The notes beneath the pieces were generated by a model that saw only the letters and a program-made list of their open reading frames with translations, had not been told where the DNA came from and searched no databases. From contig NW_019775836.1 in NCBI RefSeq assembly GCF_001039355.2, positions 124,001-188,000 of the forward strand: DNA of 64,000 bases. Reading direction: 5' to 3'. Positions 27,028-41,506 of this stretch are shown here, in pieces; the first letter of the stretch is position 1; each line of letters starts with the position of its first letter. This DNA comes from Lingula anatina (lineage: Eukaryota > Brachiopoda > Lingulata > Lingulida > Lingulidae). Made by a program: the position numbers and the translations under genes.

Positions 27028-30000
27028 CATATTCAAACAAGCACATATTCACAGACACTTACAATATCCCGTATGGACATCCTCCCGTACACATACATGC
27101 ATGTACAGTGTATGAATGCACACACATATGCATGCATCCACAAATATGTACACACACACACACACTCAAACAGAGGAAAGCCCAGATGATATGTTTTGAC
27201 CTACCTTTACTGACTCTTTGAGAGTTGTGTTCTCTACACCCTTGGCCTGTGTGCTGTTCAGTTTGTCTCTGTCTTGTTGTTGTTGCATCAATACTCTGTT
27301 CATCTCTATGCTGTGCTTCTCAGCCAGCCTATCTGCTTTTTGGCGTTTCCTCTCCATCACCTATTGACATACATAAACAAAATATTAATCTGGTTATGTT
27401 ACAATATTCATTAAAAAATTATTTAGTTGTGATTAGTTGCTTACAATTTAGGCACTTGTAATATAAAAAAACCTATGTCAAACGAAACAATTCATTTGCC
27501 CAACAATTGATCATGGTCCACTTTCAAAGATTAACTGACATTAAAAAATCATTGATAACTTCTTCTGGCCATAACCATCCTTGCCTTATCTTCCAGTGAT
27601 TTCTTCTGCCTGGCTCTTTCCTGATCTAGATTTCTTTCAAAGGCCTCCACTTCCTGCTTGTGTATTGCAAGCAACCTCTCCACCTCATCTTCACTCAGTT
27701 TCTTGCCATGAAGTTGCATCTCACGTTCGTGTTTAGCTTGCATGTTCTCTACAGCCTAGAAAAGATAATTTAATAAAGATTCTTGTAATGTGCACAGCCT
27801 GTAGTCCAAATAAATAAATAAATAAATAAATAATTCTCTACTTGAATTTTGAACTCTTTGATCTACATCCATAAAGATGCCTTTCTAATAAACCTATCGA
27901 TAATAACAACCATGATTAAATTAAGGAACCATTCAAATATGTTAAAATAATTGCTTAATTGTTTCAATGAACATGTACGAGCATAAGTAAATAAATATAT
28001 TAATGAATGAAAATTTTCAGGCAAAACAAGTGCTGCCTACCAGTCTCTTCTGCTGATCAATCTGCAAATCCACAGCTTCCTTGGTCTTCCTCAGTTCATT
28101 ATCAAGTTCCATCTCCATCTCTCTTTCTTCCATTTTCTGTTTCTCTATCAAGGAAGACTGTTGGTCAATCTGCTGGCTCTGCAGCTGTTGAGCCTCCTTA
28201 GACAGATGGTCACCATTAAGCTGGTCACTAATCTCAATGATGACCTCTGCTGTTTCCTCATCACCTCGAGCAGCCTAATTAAAAGGCAAAATATAAAAAC
28301 CATTGTCTATTGTGAAAGATTGCAATTATAGAATTTATGGATAAACACATGTTTGTATAACCCCCCTCCCCCCAGTTTTGAAGATCACTATATTTTGTTA
28401 TCATAAATTACTCAGAGAATTTTTAGTTCTCCTTTCACGAGGCAGTCTTGAACACAATTTCGTATACTAGGAGTGATTAAGTCACATGATAAAATGTTTT
28501 TTTTAGTAAAAACTGGGTCTGATTCTGACATAGGTGTGTAAGTATATTGTCCTACCCAGTTGAAATTGTATAATTTAAATTTTATTTTATTTCATTTGAA
28601 ATTCAATTTTAGTACCTGTGCCTTAGTGATTCTGTCCAGCTCTTTAGCTACAGCTCTTTCCTTGGCCAGATCTTCCTTCATCTGTTTGCGAGCTGTCAGC
28701 TTGGCTAGCAGACTGTCACGCTGTTTTGCTCTAGAAGCTGTCATCCTGTGCCCCACATTCATACAGTCTTCTTCATACTGCTGCATGATCTTTTTACGCT
28801 CTTCTTCATTCATTTCCTGCAGGCGCTTTTTCACCTCTTCCTCTTCAGCTCGTTTGTTGGAGTCCTGACAAAAATATGGTTTCATAAAAATTAGATGTTA
28901 ATCTAACAGTACTATTTTTCATTTGTTATTTTTTCGGAGCTTGTAATTATACTTAAAGCTTGAAGCAACAACTGTATAAAAATTATTATCAGTATATTTT
29001 TACCTCTTCCAATCTCCTGAGTGCCTCCATGACAGCATTCTCCTCTCGCAGACGATCTGCCTCAGTCTGAATATTCTGTGCCTCTTCCAACTTCTTTTTC
29101 TCTTCTTCACTCAGATTCTTTATTTCATCCATGTCCATGCTCTTTCTTGCATTACGCCTTCCTTTCCTGTTCTTCAGTTTATCCTTTAAGGCACTTTGCA
29201 TAGACTTTGTTTGGGAGGACTTCTCCTTCATCTGTTTCACTGCACCATCTGCATCTGGAACACCACCTATATGTAGAGATTTTAATCGGGCTTCAATGTC
29301 AACATCAAGTTCACGGGCATTTTCTTCAGCTTCTGCATCAGCCTTTGCAATTTCTGCAAGGAGCCTTTCTTGTTGCTGGGCCAATAGTCTCAGGTCCTTA
29401 TCGAGGTCATCGTAAGAGGGGATGGTCATGTCTGGTACAACATCTGGGCTCAGGCCTAATTCTCGCGCTTCGTTGATATGAGTTCTATGGAGATCCTTCT
29501 TTGCCTTTCGGCGCTGTTCTAGTAGTTTTTTCCTCAGAGACTCTAACTGTTGTTGTTTCTGCTTCTCCAGTGCATCATTAATCTAAAAATAGATTTAATG
29601 AGAAATTAAATGATACAAATGCCACTTGAAAATGTAATAATTAAATAAAAATGTGTATAACAGATATTCAATTGCAAATTCACATAGATTTTAAAATATT
29701 TATTACCTTCTGCAAATTGTTGGCATACTCCAACATAATCTTCTCTCTCTCTGCATCAGTGGTAGCCTTAGAGAGTTGCTTGGACAAGTTCTTCTTTGCA
29801 TCCTCCATAGCATTTTGTTTTTTGGTTTCAACCTCTGCAATCACTTCATTGATATTCTTTATCTCTTCATCACGTAGGCTGTTCTCCAGCTTAGCAGCTT
29901 CATAAGCCTGCTTGTCAAAGAGTTGTTTCTGCAGTCTAGCTTTTTCTTCCTCACTCAGTTCCCCAGGTGGCTTCTTCAAGGCACCCTGGTTTACCATTGA

Positions 30001-33000
30001 GGAGAAATTAGTGGTGCTGCCACTGAGGCCTGTGGCTGGTGTTGTAGGGGCGCCACTCTGCACAAGATGAGCCCTTTCCACTTTTGGTGTTGGTGGATGG
30101 TCTCTCTTTGATTGACCGCCTTCAGCGCCAGCTGCAGGGGGCCTTGCTGCTGCAGCCCGGTTTATATTCAAGTTTGTGATATTACCACCAAGAAGGTTCA
30201 GCATCTCAGAGGTCAGAACAAATGGTCCACCAGACTCCAGCATTGAGATCAGTTGTTTTAGTAATGGGACTAATTCTCTGTCTGAGGAAGAGGAAGTCAG
30301 GTCCATCTCTCCATACACTCCAGGCAGTGTACAGTCATAATCGCCAGCCAGAACCGCCAGACCTGTCAGCACCACCTTGGCCTCTTGGCACAACAGTTCG
30401 TTACGCTCCCTGGTGTACTCCAAAGACGAATGCTGCTGATCTAGTTGCTCACTTCTATTCATGATTTGATCATAAAGCTCTGCTTGTAGTCGAGCCTTGG
30501 CTTGTACATGGCGCTGGCGGACAACATTCTCAGCATCTGGATTCATCGCACCCTCCAGATCTGCCATTCTTGTGTGGAATTTCTGCTCCTCTGCTTCCAA
30601 CTTCTTGAGGAACTTCTGTGTGGCTTCAACAAACTTTTTGTGTGCTGAGTGATGAGCTTCTTCTCTTTCACGCTCATACTGGTCACCCTGCGTAAGAACT
30701 GCCACAACATTAGGTGGCAGCACTGTAGAAAGCTCCTCCTCGGCATCCTTGCGTCGCTGCACTTCCCTGCTGGCAGACTCGGACAGTTCATACGTAGATT
30801 CAGAGACAGATGCCAGTGTGTTTTCAACCTCTTTGGCAGTCAGAGATTCCATGTTATGCATGAGATGTTGAGCAAGATGGAATTCTTGCATTGTTAGTGT
30901 CTCTTCTCGCTGGCGTTGTCTGCGCCAGAAACCACGACGTGCAACAATCTCTTCTTCCAACATGGCAACAGCTCCTAGAGGTGGGCGGCGCTTTTTGTGT
31001 CCTCCTGAGGACAGAGTTATGGGTACAACAGTGTTGGTTTCTGGGTCAATGCGCACACCACTGATTGGACTAAGCTCCCCAGTGACTGTGTCCACGGCTT
31101 GTCTGCCAATCATTATTGGGACTGAACCTACAGAAAGCAATATTTACATCTTTCTCAAATCATCTTTCTCAAGAAATGATTAATTATAGTAAGACTTCTG
31201 CCAAAAATGAATTTTAATACATCCCTTGTTGGAAAACATAAAAAAATTATAAATAAATAAATACCAAAATTTACAGGACAAATTGACTTTTTTTGTATGA
31301 TATGACATATAAATAATATATATAAATCTCATGGTGCATCCCAGTAAAAGTATTAAAACCAATTATCATGTAAAAATAGTTTTAAAATAGTTACAGCTAA
31401 GTATGTTAAATGAGATTATTTATAAGGTATGACGAATTCACCTTCTCCCTCTGGATCCTCCATGGTACCACCTAGTGGTATAATCACACCTGTCTTGTCT
31501 TTGTCTGCTGCAAGTATGGGGACCTCCACACCACTGCCAGAGGGGTCTTGCATGGATGTGCCAATCAAGATGGGGAGGAGCTGCCCTGTTGCAGTGAACT
31601 GGTACATGCCTTAATAGACAAAGTATTAATAAAAGTATCAATAAATATGATAAAATCATACAGGCAAATCTACTCTGAATTGCTTAAGACTACAGTGCAT
31701 AATTTAAATTCTCAAATAATAAAAACAAGATGACATGTCATAAATTAAAGAATGTATTTCAAGTCAAATTAGTATAATTTTAGCAATGATATCAAATAAC
31801 TGCAAAATTCATAACCCAGCATTTAACTCACTAAACCACTGCACACACTGGCAGAGTCTCAATGTTTTTGGTTTAGTTATTGTTACAGTACAGATAAGGC
31901 AATTAGACTGATATAAGTTGCGTGAGATAGTGCTTACCTGGTGATCCTCCAGTGGAAGCTAGTACTGTAGCTCTGTCATATCTTCTGTATATATCATGGC
32001 CAGTGCGTAACAAATGCGTCTTCATGCGTGTGCGAGCTTTGTTCATTTCTTTGAGGGAAGCCTCCAACATGGTCTCCTCATGGCGCGGGTTAAATGGAGT
32101 GCTGCCATCTGCTGCTTCGGGACCTGAAAACATTATTTCTTCATTTAAATGATATCATGATAATTTTCCGTTTAAATAAAAATGGCTATAAAACACCAGC
32201 AGCAACATACAGAAAGACACAATCAAACTATGATTATTGCATATAAACTTTAGCTTCTAGAAAAAGATAATTATATGTCCAAAGTCAATAAAATTATGTT
32301 TGCCATCTTATTTTAAACTTCATAAAAATTATACTGACTACTAGCAATGTTCCATTTTCATGACAAATTTGATAAACAAGAACACATTCCATACCTGTTA
32401 CAATATCCTTCAGTTCTCGCACTGAGTCAAGGGCTCGTACTTCACATGCCAATACATTGGCATCTAGCAGAGCTTGGTAGCCACCTGCACATGCCACCGC
32501 GACCATATTTTCCTTAAGTGTGCCGCCATTGACACGACACATCTTGCCACTGAGGGGTTCTACAAAGCTGTCACCGGGAATGATGGGAATGTCCCCACCT
32601 TGGCTGCCAGGACGCGTTCCGCCAACTGGGATGATGTCACCTGGAAGGGGTAAGACTTTAAGTGTTAATTGTTATTGATAACTATGATTTTGCACATTTT
32701 TTTAAACTGATTACCTAAATATTATACTTTTTATTGCAATCATGGCTGTTACTGCAATATACTACATTAAATATCAAGAGTCACTAATTCTGTTCAACAC
32801 CCATGTCATGTATACTCTGTATACATGTGAACATCATCATAATCACTGAAAAGCTTCTCTAAATGTAATATAAACATACTGCAAAATAAAATCAATATTA
32901 CATTACAAATTCTGTATCAAAAAAGCGCATCGTCTTGTATGAAACAAACAAACAAAACAATTTATTACATAATAGATAAAATTAAAAAAAAAAAAAAAAA

Positions 33001-36000
33001 AAAATCAACTCATCTCACCTGTCTCGGGATCAATGGTAGTAGCTAATATTGGCACTGGCTGCTCCGTTTGAGGATCCAGCATCAAGGAACCAATCTCTAT
33101 GGCAATAGGCAGTCCTGTAACTGGGTCAATATGGCTGCCACCTACAGGAAGGACAGTGCCAGTCTGGGGATTGATGGTCATTGCTGTGATTGGAACATGA
33201 AGGCCACTAGTTGGGTCTGGCACTGGGGCGCCATATTTCATGTCACTGCGGCACTGGAGAGGTACCAGTTTGGTAGGTACTGGTAACCCAGTGCTGGGAT
33301 TGGTCGGGTAAGGCACATATGGGATCAGTGGTTCATCTGTTCTTGTGGCTTCTCCTGCAATTTCAATTATATTATTTGAGATGATTGGTATAAATTGTAC
33401 TAATAATCTGAGAATAGTGATACATTAAAAACTGTTTTCCTAATATTGTTTTTGATATCACATTTAAAGATTTAGCAATAATCAAACACAGAAATAAGCA
33501 TTTTTAAAATTAAATTTCTAAATACAACTGGATTATAGAAATAACATACCAGTAGCAGAGTCTGTAGTGAACACAAGGCGTGTGGAGACAGGATCAAAGG
33601 CTACATTGCCAGCAATGGGCAGCACACGGCCAGTCTGTGGGTGGACAAAGTGGTCATGGGGGATGTCTACCACCTGACCACTGGCCAGTAACATCTGGGC
33701 ATCACTGTTGGGTATAATAAGGCCGGTCTCTGGATTCATGTGAATCAGTTCTGGGGCCAGGATATTTGAGTCTGAGTCTGCAAAGAAGTTATTGAATTTA
33801 GACTAATTATGCTCAGAATGAAATACTCATGATGAAGGTGACATGATTTCGAAATTAAATGTCTAATAATCATCATCATTATGACATTCATTATTTTCAT
33901 GTCTCACTAACAAACTGTTAGGATACTAAATATCTAAATTTTTTCAATGACAGAAAATCAAAGTATCATCTATAAAATTACTAATTACACAAAGAAAATG
34001 TTTTCAAAGGTAAAGAAGGCCTATGACTTACAATGATATCAGATAACTTATACACTGTTGAATAATGCTCAAAGTACAGAATTGGATTATTCAATACTGA
34101 AATAAATAAGTCACTTTAAGAGTTGCTTACCTATGAGGTCTTGTCTTGATAATGGCTCCTTGGTATCCTTGGCAACCATCTGACCTCCAGTTCCCTGACC
34201 TAGGACTCCCCAGGAACCAAGACGCATGCATTCCTTGGACACTTCAGCAGACATTCGCTGCACGAGGGCGCCTACCCGAGCACCAACAGAGCGGTGCAGC
34301 TCCTCATCAAAGGCGCCATCTTTGATAACCTGGCCTCTCTGGAGCTTCTCTGAGTGTTCGTTGAGTAAACGCATGGCTTCTCTCATTGCAGTCTGGAAGC
34401 TCACCTGATGGATGAAGAAAGAGAGCAAGAAGGATGAAATTGAATAGGTTTATAGTGGACTTCAAACACCTATCTGAGGTCAACAGTTGCTTGTTAACAA
34501 AAAAATCCAAATTGGTTATGCATAAATTATGTCAAATGAAGCCAAAAGTCTTTCAGCTTTATCAACATGCTTCAACAGCTATTTGCAACAAGTTATTAGA
34601 ATTAAAATAAATACGATATTGTATCTAGCCAGAGGTAATACATATACAGCTGTTTTTCTTGTCTAAACAATTCTCAGCAAATGATACACCGTTTTTATCA
34701 GCAAGATGTCTTTTCTCACCTGGTGTTCTTCACGACTCTTCTCATCCTGTTCCTGCAGGTTGATCTGCCTCTCAAGGATAGTCTGGAAGCGTGACCCTAG
34801 TTCACGACGCCTCTCCAGCTCAATTTCCAGCTCTTCAAGTTTTCTCTCGTAGGCAGCCAGGTCTTCTTTGGTGGCCAGAGCAGAGCTTCCTCCCTTCAGG
34901 TTGAGTTTGGCAGCCCACAATCCTTTGAGAGACAAGGCCTGGTTGTTCAGCTTTTGGAACAGGGATTTGGCCTGGAAAGACAAAACCATTTGTTTGTGTG
35001 ATTGTCATCAGATGCTGTCAATTTCAGTGTCAGTTAATCAACTAAATTATTATTGACAATGAAATTTATCATACCATCTACTACATTTATATATTTAAGC
35101 CAGGAGTATCTAGAAAATTAATAATCCTCCCCTCCCCCAATGCAGACATGTGCAACAGATGACATCCTTAGACAATATTTTTGGGGCTCAATTGAATTAG
35201 CCTCATCTGATAATTAAAAAAATGTCACCTTGGCAGTTGTACTCCTATTATTTCATTTAGAATGTCCTTTAAGAACTGACCAATTTATACCAACATACCT
35301 CTTCCTTCTGTCTGCCCAGCTGTTTAGTCACCTCATAGGACTGTTTAGCCAGAGTGTCATACAGCTCAGGCGTGCTGAAGGCTTCAAGGTCAACCTGGTG
35401 GTCATAATCCCAGAACTCATCTTCTTTGACCTTTTCTGCACCAGCTATGAGTTGAAAGGAAAAATTAAATGGGAGTGACTTTGTGGAGGGTATGGCAAAT
35501 TAGGTAGCAATGTCACATTGGGTAATGCTTGAAAATAACAATGTGAAAACAACCATAAGATTTTGTAAAAAAAACAAAGAACGGACTCTTTTTATCAAAT
35601 TGCTCAAAGGTCAGTTGTAAAATACATACAAACTGGAAGAAGCCCACTTACTGTGTAACACTAATGACTGGTTATCTCCATCTGTGATCATAGGATAGGT
35701 GGCAGCAGTGTCTGGCATAGCCTCAATGTTTCTGTTGTATTTCTTGACTGGATGAACAGATGAGCCCTTGCTGGCATAGTCCTCCAGGTTATACTTTACT
35801 GCCAGGCTGCGATACTTGGGGAAGATGAATGAGGCTTTGTTCCAGCCATATTTACGGAAGAGTACCTGGTGAAAAAAAAAGCTTTTAAATCACTGTGTTT
35901 CTCTGTTGGAGGTCTTATACTGAACTGTGTGTTAATTCTGACAAAATGCAATCTCAAGATCTGTGTATGCTCTATACCTGAAAATATATCCAAAATCATT

Positions 36001-39000
36001 ATGAAAGAGCAATTTTCGTAAAGAGGTAAATGCCGCTCAGTTATAACTTCAAAATGTTTTCTTAACACGTGTGCATGAGACTTTGTTTTCAAAAATAAAC
36101 TGCTGTTTGTTGCTGAAGTGTTTTAGATGGTTAAGTGTGTTAGGTGGTATGGTGTATTTGTAGAGTGTGTTAAATGTGACAGTGTCTCCATAAAGTGTGT
36201 TGGATATGCCAATGTCTGGATAGTGTGTTAGGTGTGACAGTGACCCAGTAGAGTGTGTTAGGTGTGACAGTATCTTACCAGTGCTATGACAATGATGGTC
36301 ATCAGCACTAACACAGAGGCCAGCAGAATGGCAATAAGAACCCAGTCTGGAGACTTGAGAATATCTTGTTCCAAGGCAATACCATTCTGGATCACATAGC
36401 GTGGTGTGGTGGGGAAGAAAGGACCATCTTCTGAACACTGGGCATCCTTAGCCATGACTTTCACATACTGAAAAATTAAGAACCAACAGATTTTCCTTTA
36501 ATGCTAACTCAAAGGTCTTGTTCTCATTTTTTCACCTCTTAAAAAAATATTATAAATAATATAATAATAAATGAGCTAAGAACAAACAATGCACTACAAG
36601 GTATTAATATATTTGGTTGGGCATAGCCAGCACTGACAAAAATTCAGATATTAAGAAAAACAAAAAAATTTTTCCTTTTTATCTAGAACGAAAATTTATT
36701 GGAGATTCCCAGTCATGAGTGCTGATGTTATGCACATCTAAAATGAATCATGTCAGTAGGAGTTTTTTTTTACTCACCATCTTCTTGTTGATGTTTGAGC
36801 TTAGATAGAAGACATACACTCCAGGATCCGTGAACTTGTAGGAGAACAGAGTACTTAGTGACTCTGCCTGGGACATTGCCTCTGCTAGCTGGCGGAAACC
36901 TCCATAGTCAAACTTTTCATTGGTGTTGTACAGATTGTTCCTGAAATGGTGTGGAATTGATAATATTTTCAATACTAGCAATCGTGAAGCATGCATGTTA
37001 GTGTGTATGTGTACACATGTGTCTTTGAGGGTGTGTGTGTGTGTTTGTATGCGTGTGCACGTCTTAGTGTGTGAGCATGCACATGCATGAGTGCATGCAT
37101 GTGCACACACACACACATATATATATATATATCTAGTTATAAAAAACTATCAATCATGAGACATGTTTTGTACCTGTCATAAACTGGATAGTTTTCATTG
37201 GTGACAGCCATCATCATGGTCTCTCCATACAGCAGGCACACTGTTGGCTGACGTATACCAGTAAATTCATAACCTGTTCCATTTGATACTGTCAGCAGAC
37301 GACGCAACGTTCCACCACTACTGTAGGTGGTGTTACTGTTGTATGTGAAATCCTTAGAGTTAGAGACAAGGAGGTTTGTGACATAGTCTGGATTTGGACT
37401 GTAAATTCCATTGATTCCATCACCGCTGAATTCACACATGTGGATGGGACTCTGTGTGCCATCTAGGGCACCGCACTGATCTGCACTGATGGAGTTACGC
37501 GAGTTCACAATAGTGGTCATACTTGTTGTAGGGATCTTTACCTGAGATGACAAGAACAAATATCGTTGGATTCATTCATAGAAATCATACCAACTTAATG
37601 TATATCAAAACAATATTTCGTCAAAAAGTAAAATAATTTATGCTAATATTAACCCAGCTAAAATAGCCAGAAGATATTGAGAGGGTGGCTCACCTACACG
37701 TACCTATGAAATCCATGCAAAACTAAACTTGCATCTCTTTCGCTGTAGCCAAATTTCAGATTTATGATAACTTGTCAAAATACCTAATAATTGTATTCCT
37801 TAATTTCTTTGGCTCAAATGAATCATACTTAACACTTGACGAAAAATATACCTAGAATAAGTTTATTTCTTACCTTGACTGACCCATCTGCAGGGTCGGT
37901 GACTGCAATGTAAGGTTTTTCAGGCAGAGCAGGGCACACCATGGACAATGTAAACCTTTGTTTATATCTACACTCAGGATCACAAATTGCCTCAAGATCA
38001 TCAACTTTACAGGAACACAGGCCAAGATAGGGATCCACGCTGACAAAGTCATCCTCTCCACACTGAAATCAAAATATATGGAACAATTGACTCATTTTTT
38101 CATAAGTAAAGATTTATCAAGGTATCTTTTACACATTATTATACAAAGAGCATGGATTACAATTTTATAAACATCAATCTGTGGTCTGATAAGACACATA
38201 TTATCAGATGGCATCATGAACCACCAAACATAACATTGTCCAATGAGACCGGTCATTGCGAGAGAAAAGGGAACATATTAATAATTTGACAACAACATCG
38301 TTGCATGATAGCAATGTTGCAACTTATGATGTTATCTTGGAGGGCATGTTGAATCATACAATAAAACAATTACAAAACTATATCCTGTCTAAATGTCACC
38401 CAAACCTTATCACAATTGAACCTGTTGGCTGGTACGACTGCTAAAAATTAATCCCTACTCACTCTACATGAAGATCTGATACCTGTTGGCTAGTATGACT
38501 GCTAAAAATTAATCCCCACTCCCCCTACATGATGATCTGATAGTAATTAGCTGGAGAGCATAGATTCTATATTGTTTGTGAATATATTCTTCAATATCAA
38601 AATAATTTTAAAAATTTGGCACTCTTACCACTTCTTTACAGTATTCAGTCCAGTCACTCTCAGTGAGACAGCGCCCGTCTGGTGATCTGGTGGAGACCTC
38701 TGTGCACAGTACATACACCTTCTTAACACAGTCTTGAGATCTTCCCTCCAGGGTCACATAACCTTGACCACATGGACACTGACGGTCACTCGACTTAAAA
38801 GATATGAAGAAATCACAGGGGTCAATGTTTAATCAGTTGCTGGGGTTCAACATTCTTAATGCCATGATAAAGTTATTATCATAAAACAATTACATTAAAA
38901 CATGTTACAATTACATTAAAACATGAGAAATTATGGTGCTTTTACACTTGATTTTAGCCATCTTCAAATTCCATTGTAAATTTAAATTACATACATAATG

Positions 39001-41444
39001 ATATACAAAACAACAATAATGTACCAAGTAGCATGCAAAAAAAGTTTTTTTAAACACTCAGTGTCTACAATGACACTTCAAAAAAATCTATATCCAAAAA
39101 ATAAATAAAAATTCATTTTGCATGTATGATAATATCTACACTAATGTAATACATATTCAATATGCAATCTACTCCACACAGGTTTGTATATGTATATACC
39201 ATGATAAGATCTGAACCTTCATTAAATTGCAAATACCATTAAAATATGCACAGTGGAATTTATTATTAAACCTGGTATAGTGCTGTCCAACATTTGCATG
39301 TTTTAATAACTGAAAACCTAAATCCAATACCTGGAAGTCCCTTCCTTGTCCAGTGCAGAGACAAGTGTCTTGACCAACAGTTGGTTGCCTGGCCTCTCCA
39401 CCACACGAGAAACAGCCACTCTGACCAGTCAGGTGATTGAAGTGGTCAACTGGACAAGGCAGGCAGTTGGTCAGGTTGCCCATGTACTCCAAGGCGTTAT
39501 AGGTTCCATTGGGGCAAGCTGTGGGTGCACTGCTGGCTTCTGGGCAGTAATAACCTGGAAGCATACATTTATAATATAAAGAGAGTGTTGTGTCATTCTC
39601 AGCTACTACTCCACCAATTACTACTGGTAACATGAGTGAGAATTGTTCACAGGTCTACCAGCAGCCCAGGACCTGTGGGTATCAGTCTCTTGCGACAAGA
39701 ACCAAGTGTTGCTGTTTCATAGAAATTTTGTTCCAAAGTAAGTGATTAGCATCAGGAAAATGTTACTAAATGGGCACCGATGTTAGATGGCTTTTTCCTA
39801 TGGTAAAGACTACCATGTGAGAAATGAGATGACACCTGATGTGTCACCATAATGTCTAGTTAATATTTCAAAGTATATTAAATTTGATTTATGGTTATTA
39901 ATGGTCAGAATTAACCAAAACACTGAAAATAATTTTGCACTGGCAAAAACGTCAGTGCTTCAGTAGTCTTACAGTGCCATATATGGCTTTATAAACAAAC
40001 AGATAATGATAACCTTGACTATGCAACCCCTACTATGCAACCTCTACTATGCAAATTAATATAAAAACTGTAAAAAGAAGGGCTTACCTATAGGACAAGG
40101 ATATGAATTAGTGGTATTGTATCCAAAGGCAGCACTGTCATTTGAAAGAGGGACATCAGTGGTTGCAAGCGCGTGACAAACAACCCCTGGTTGACACGCT
40201 GTGCAGTTTTGTCGTTGTGGTTCAGCACCATAGTATCCAGGAGGACAGGGGTCACATGTATCATCAAATGTCTGGCGCGGGCTCTGGCCATTATTCTTTT
40301 CTTTGTAGCCAAGTGGACACAGAACAGGTTCTATGGCACCTGAAATATAAGGATGGTCATGTATGAGGTTATTTCTGTATTGGGTAAGATATGGATCAAA
40401 TTTGTTTTTGGCATTGTATAAATATGAGAAATTCATGATACCTTAAAGTAATCAATAAACTCATTATATTATCATGAACTTCAATCAAGATTTTAAATTT
40501 AAAGGATTTTTATATAAAAGTAGTCTGGCAAAACATGAAGTGATATGCTATCAGTTGCCAATTTAACAAAAAAAACTATTAAAAAAAAATTATCCAATTC
40601 ACACCACTAAAACACCATGTATCTTACCTGCATCAGTATCATTACACTCATTACGTCCCTGACAGTAATGCCCAGGGGGACAAGGCTGCATGGAGGCTGA
40701 CCCCTCGGGGCAGTAGTAACCCGGTGGACATGGTTTCTGGGTCATGGACCTGTTGCAGTAGTAGCCGGGCTGGCAGATGGTCTGGTTCTGAGATCCGTTT
40801 GGACAGAAGTAGCCCTCGTCACACTGGACGCCGGCTATTGTGCTGTTTGTGTCCGGGCAGTAATATCCAGCTGGACAAGTGAAGCAGTCGTCGATATGCC
40901 CGCCAGTATTGATGTCCCTGAAGTTCATTAAAAAAAATCATAATGAATATCTGAAAAATGTCAACTTAATAAATACAAGGAGTTATAACAGAAGGAGATT
41001 ACACGCAAGCCTCTCTATTGTCCGATGTCTGTTACGGTGGGCGGAGNNNNNNNNNNNNNNNNNNNNNNNNNNNNNNNNNNNNNNNNNNNNNNNNNNNNNN
41101 NNNNNNNNNNNNNNNNNNNNNNNNNNNNNNNNNNNNNNNNNNNNNNNNNNNNNNNNNNNNNNNNNNNNNNNNNNNNNNNNNNNNNNNNNNNNNNNNNNNN
41201 NNNNNNNNNNNNNNNNNNNNNNNNNNNNNNNNNNNNNNNNNNNNNNNNNNNNNNNNNNNNNNNNNNNNNNNNNNNNNNNNNNNNNNNNNNNNNNNNNNNN
41301 NNNNNNNNNNNNNNNNNNNNNNNNNNNNNNNNNNNNNNNNNNNNNNNNNNNNNNNNNNNNNNNNNNNNNNNNNNNNNNNNNATACAATAATGAATAAGAT
41401 CACCTAACAGTGAATTAACACAATGATTGTGTATGAGAGCCTGC

Positions 41445-41506
<62 letters not shown>

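Noticed and set aside
26930-27221. Plus-strand ORFs with Arg-Glu runs
   Set aside because: Translation of the GA microsatellite.
24878-30464. Plus-strand ORFs opposite the coiled-coil exons, rich in Ser/Phe/Leu
   Set aside because: Antisense shadows of Glu/Lys-rich coding exons.
40879-41407. Several ORFs of 120-170 codons on both strands
   Set aside because: They are made almost entirely of X residues from the N gap.
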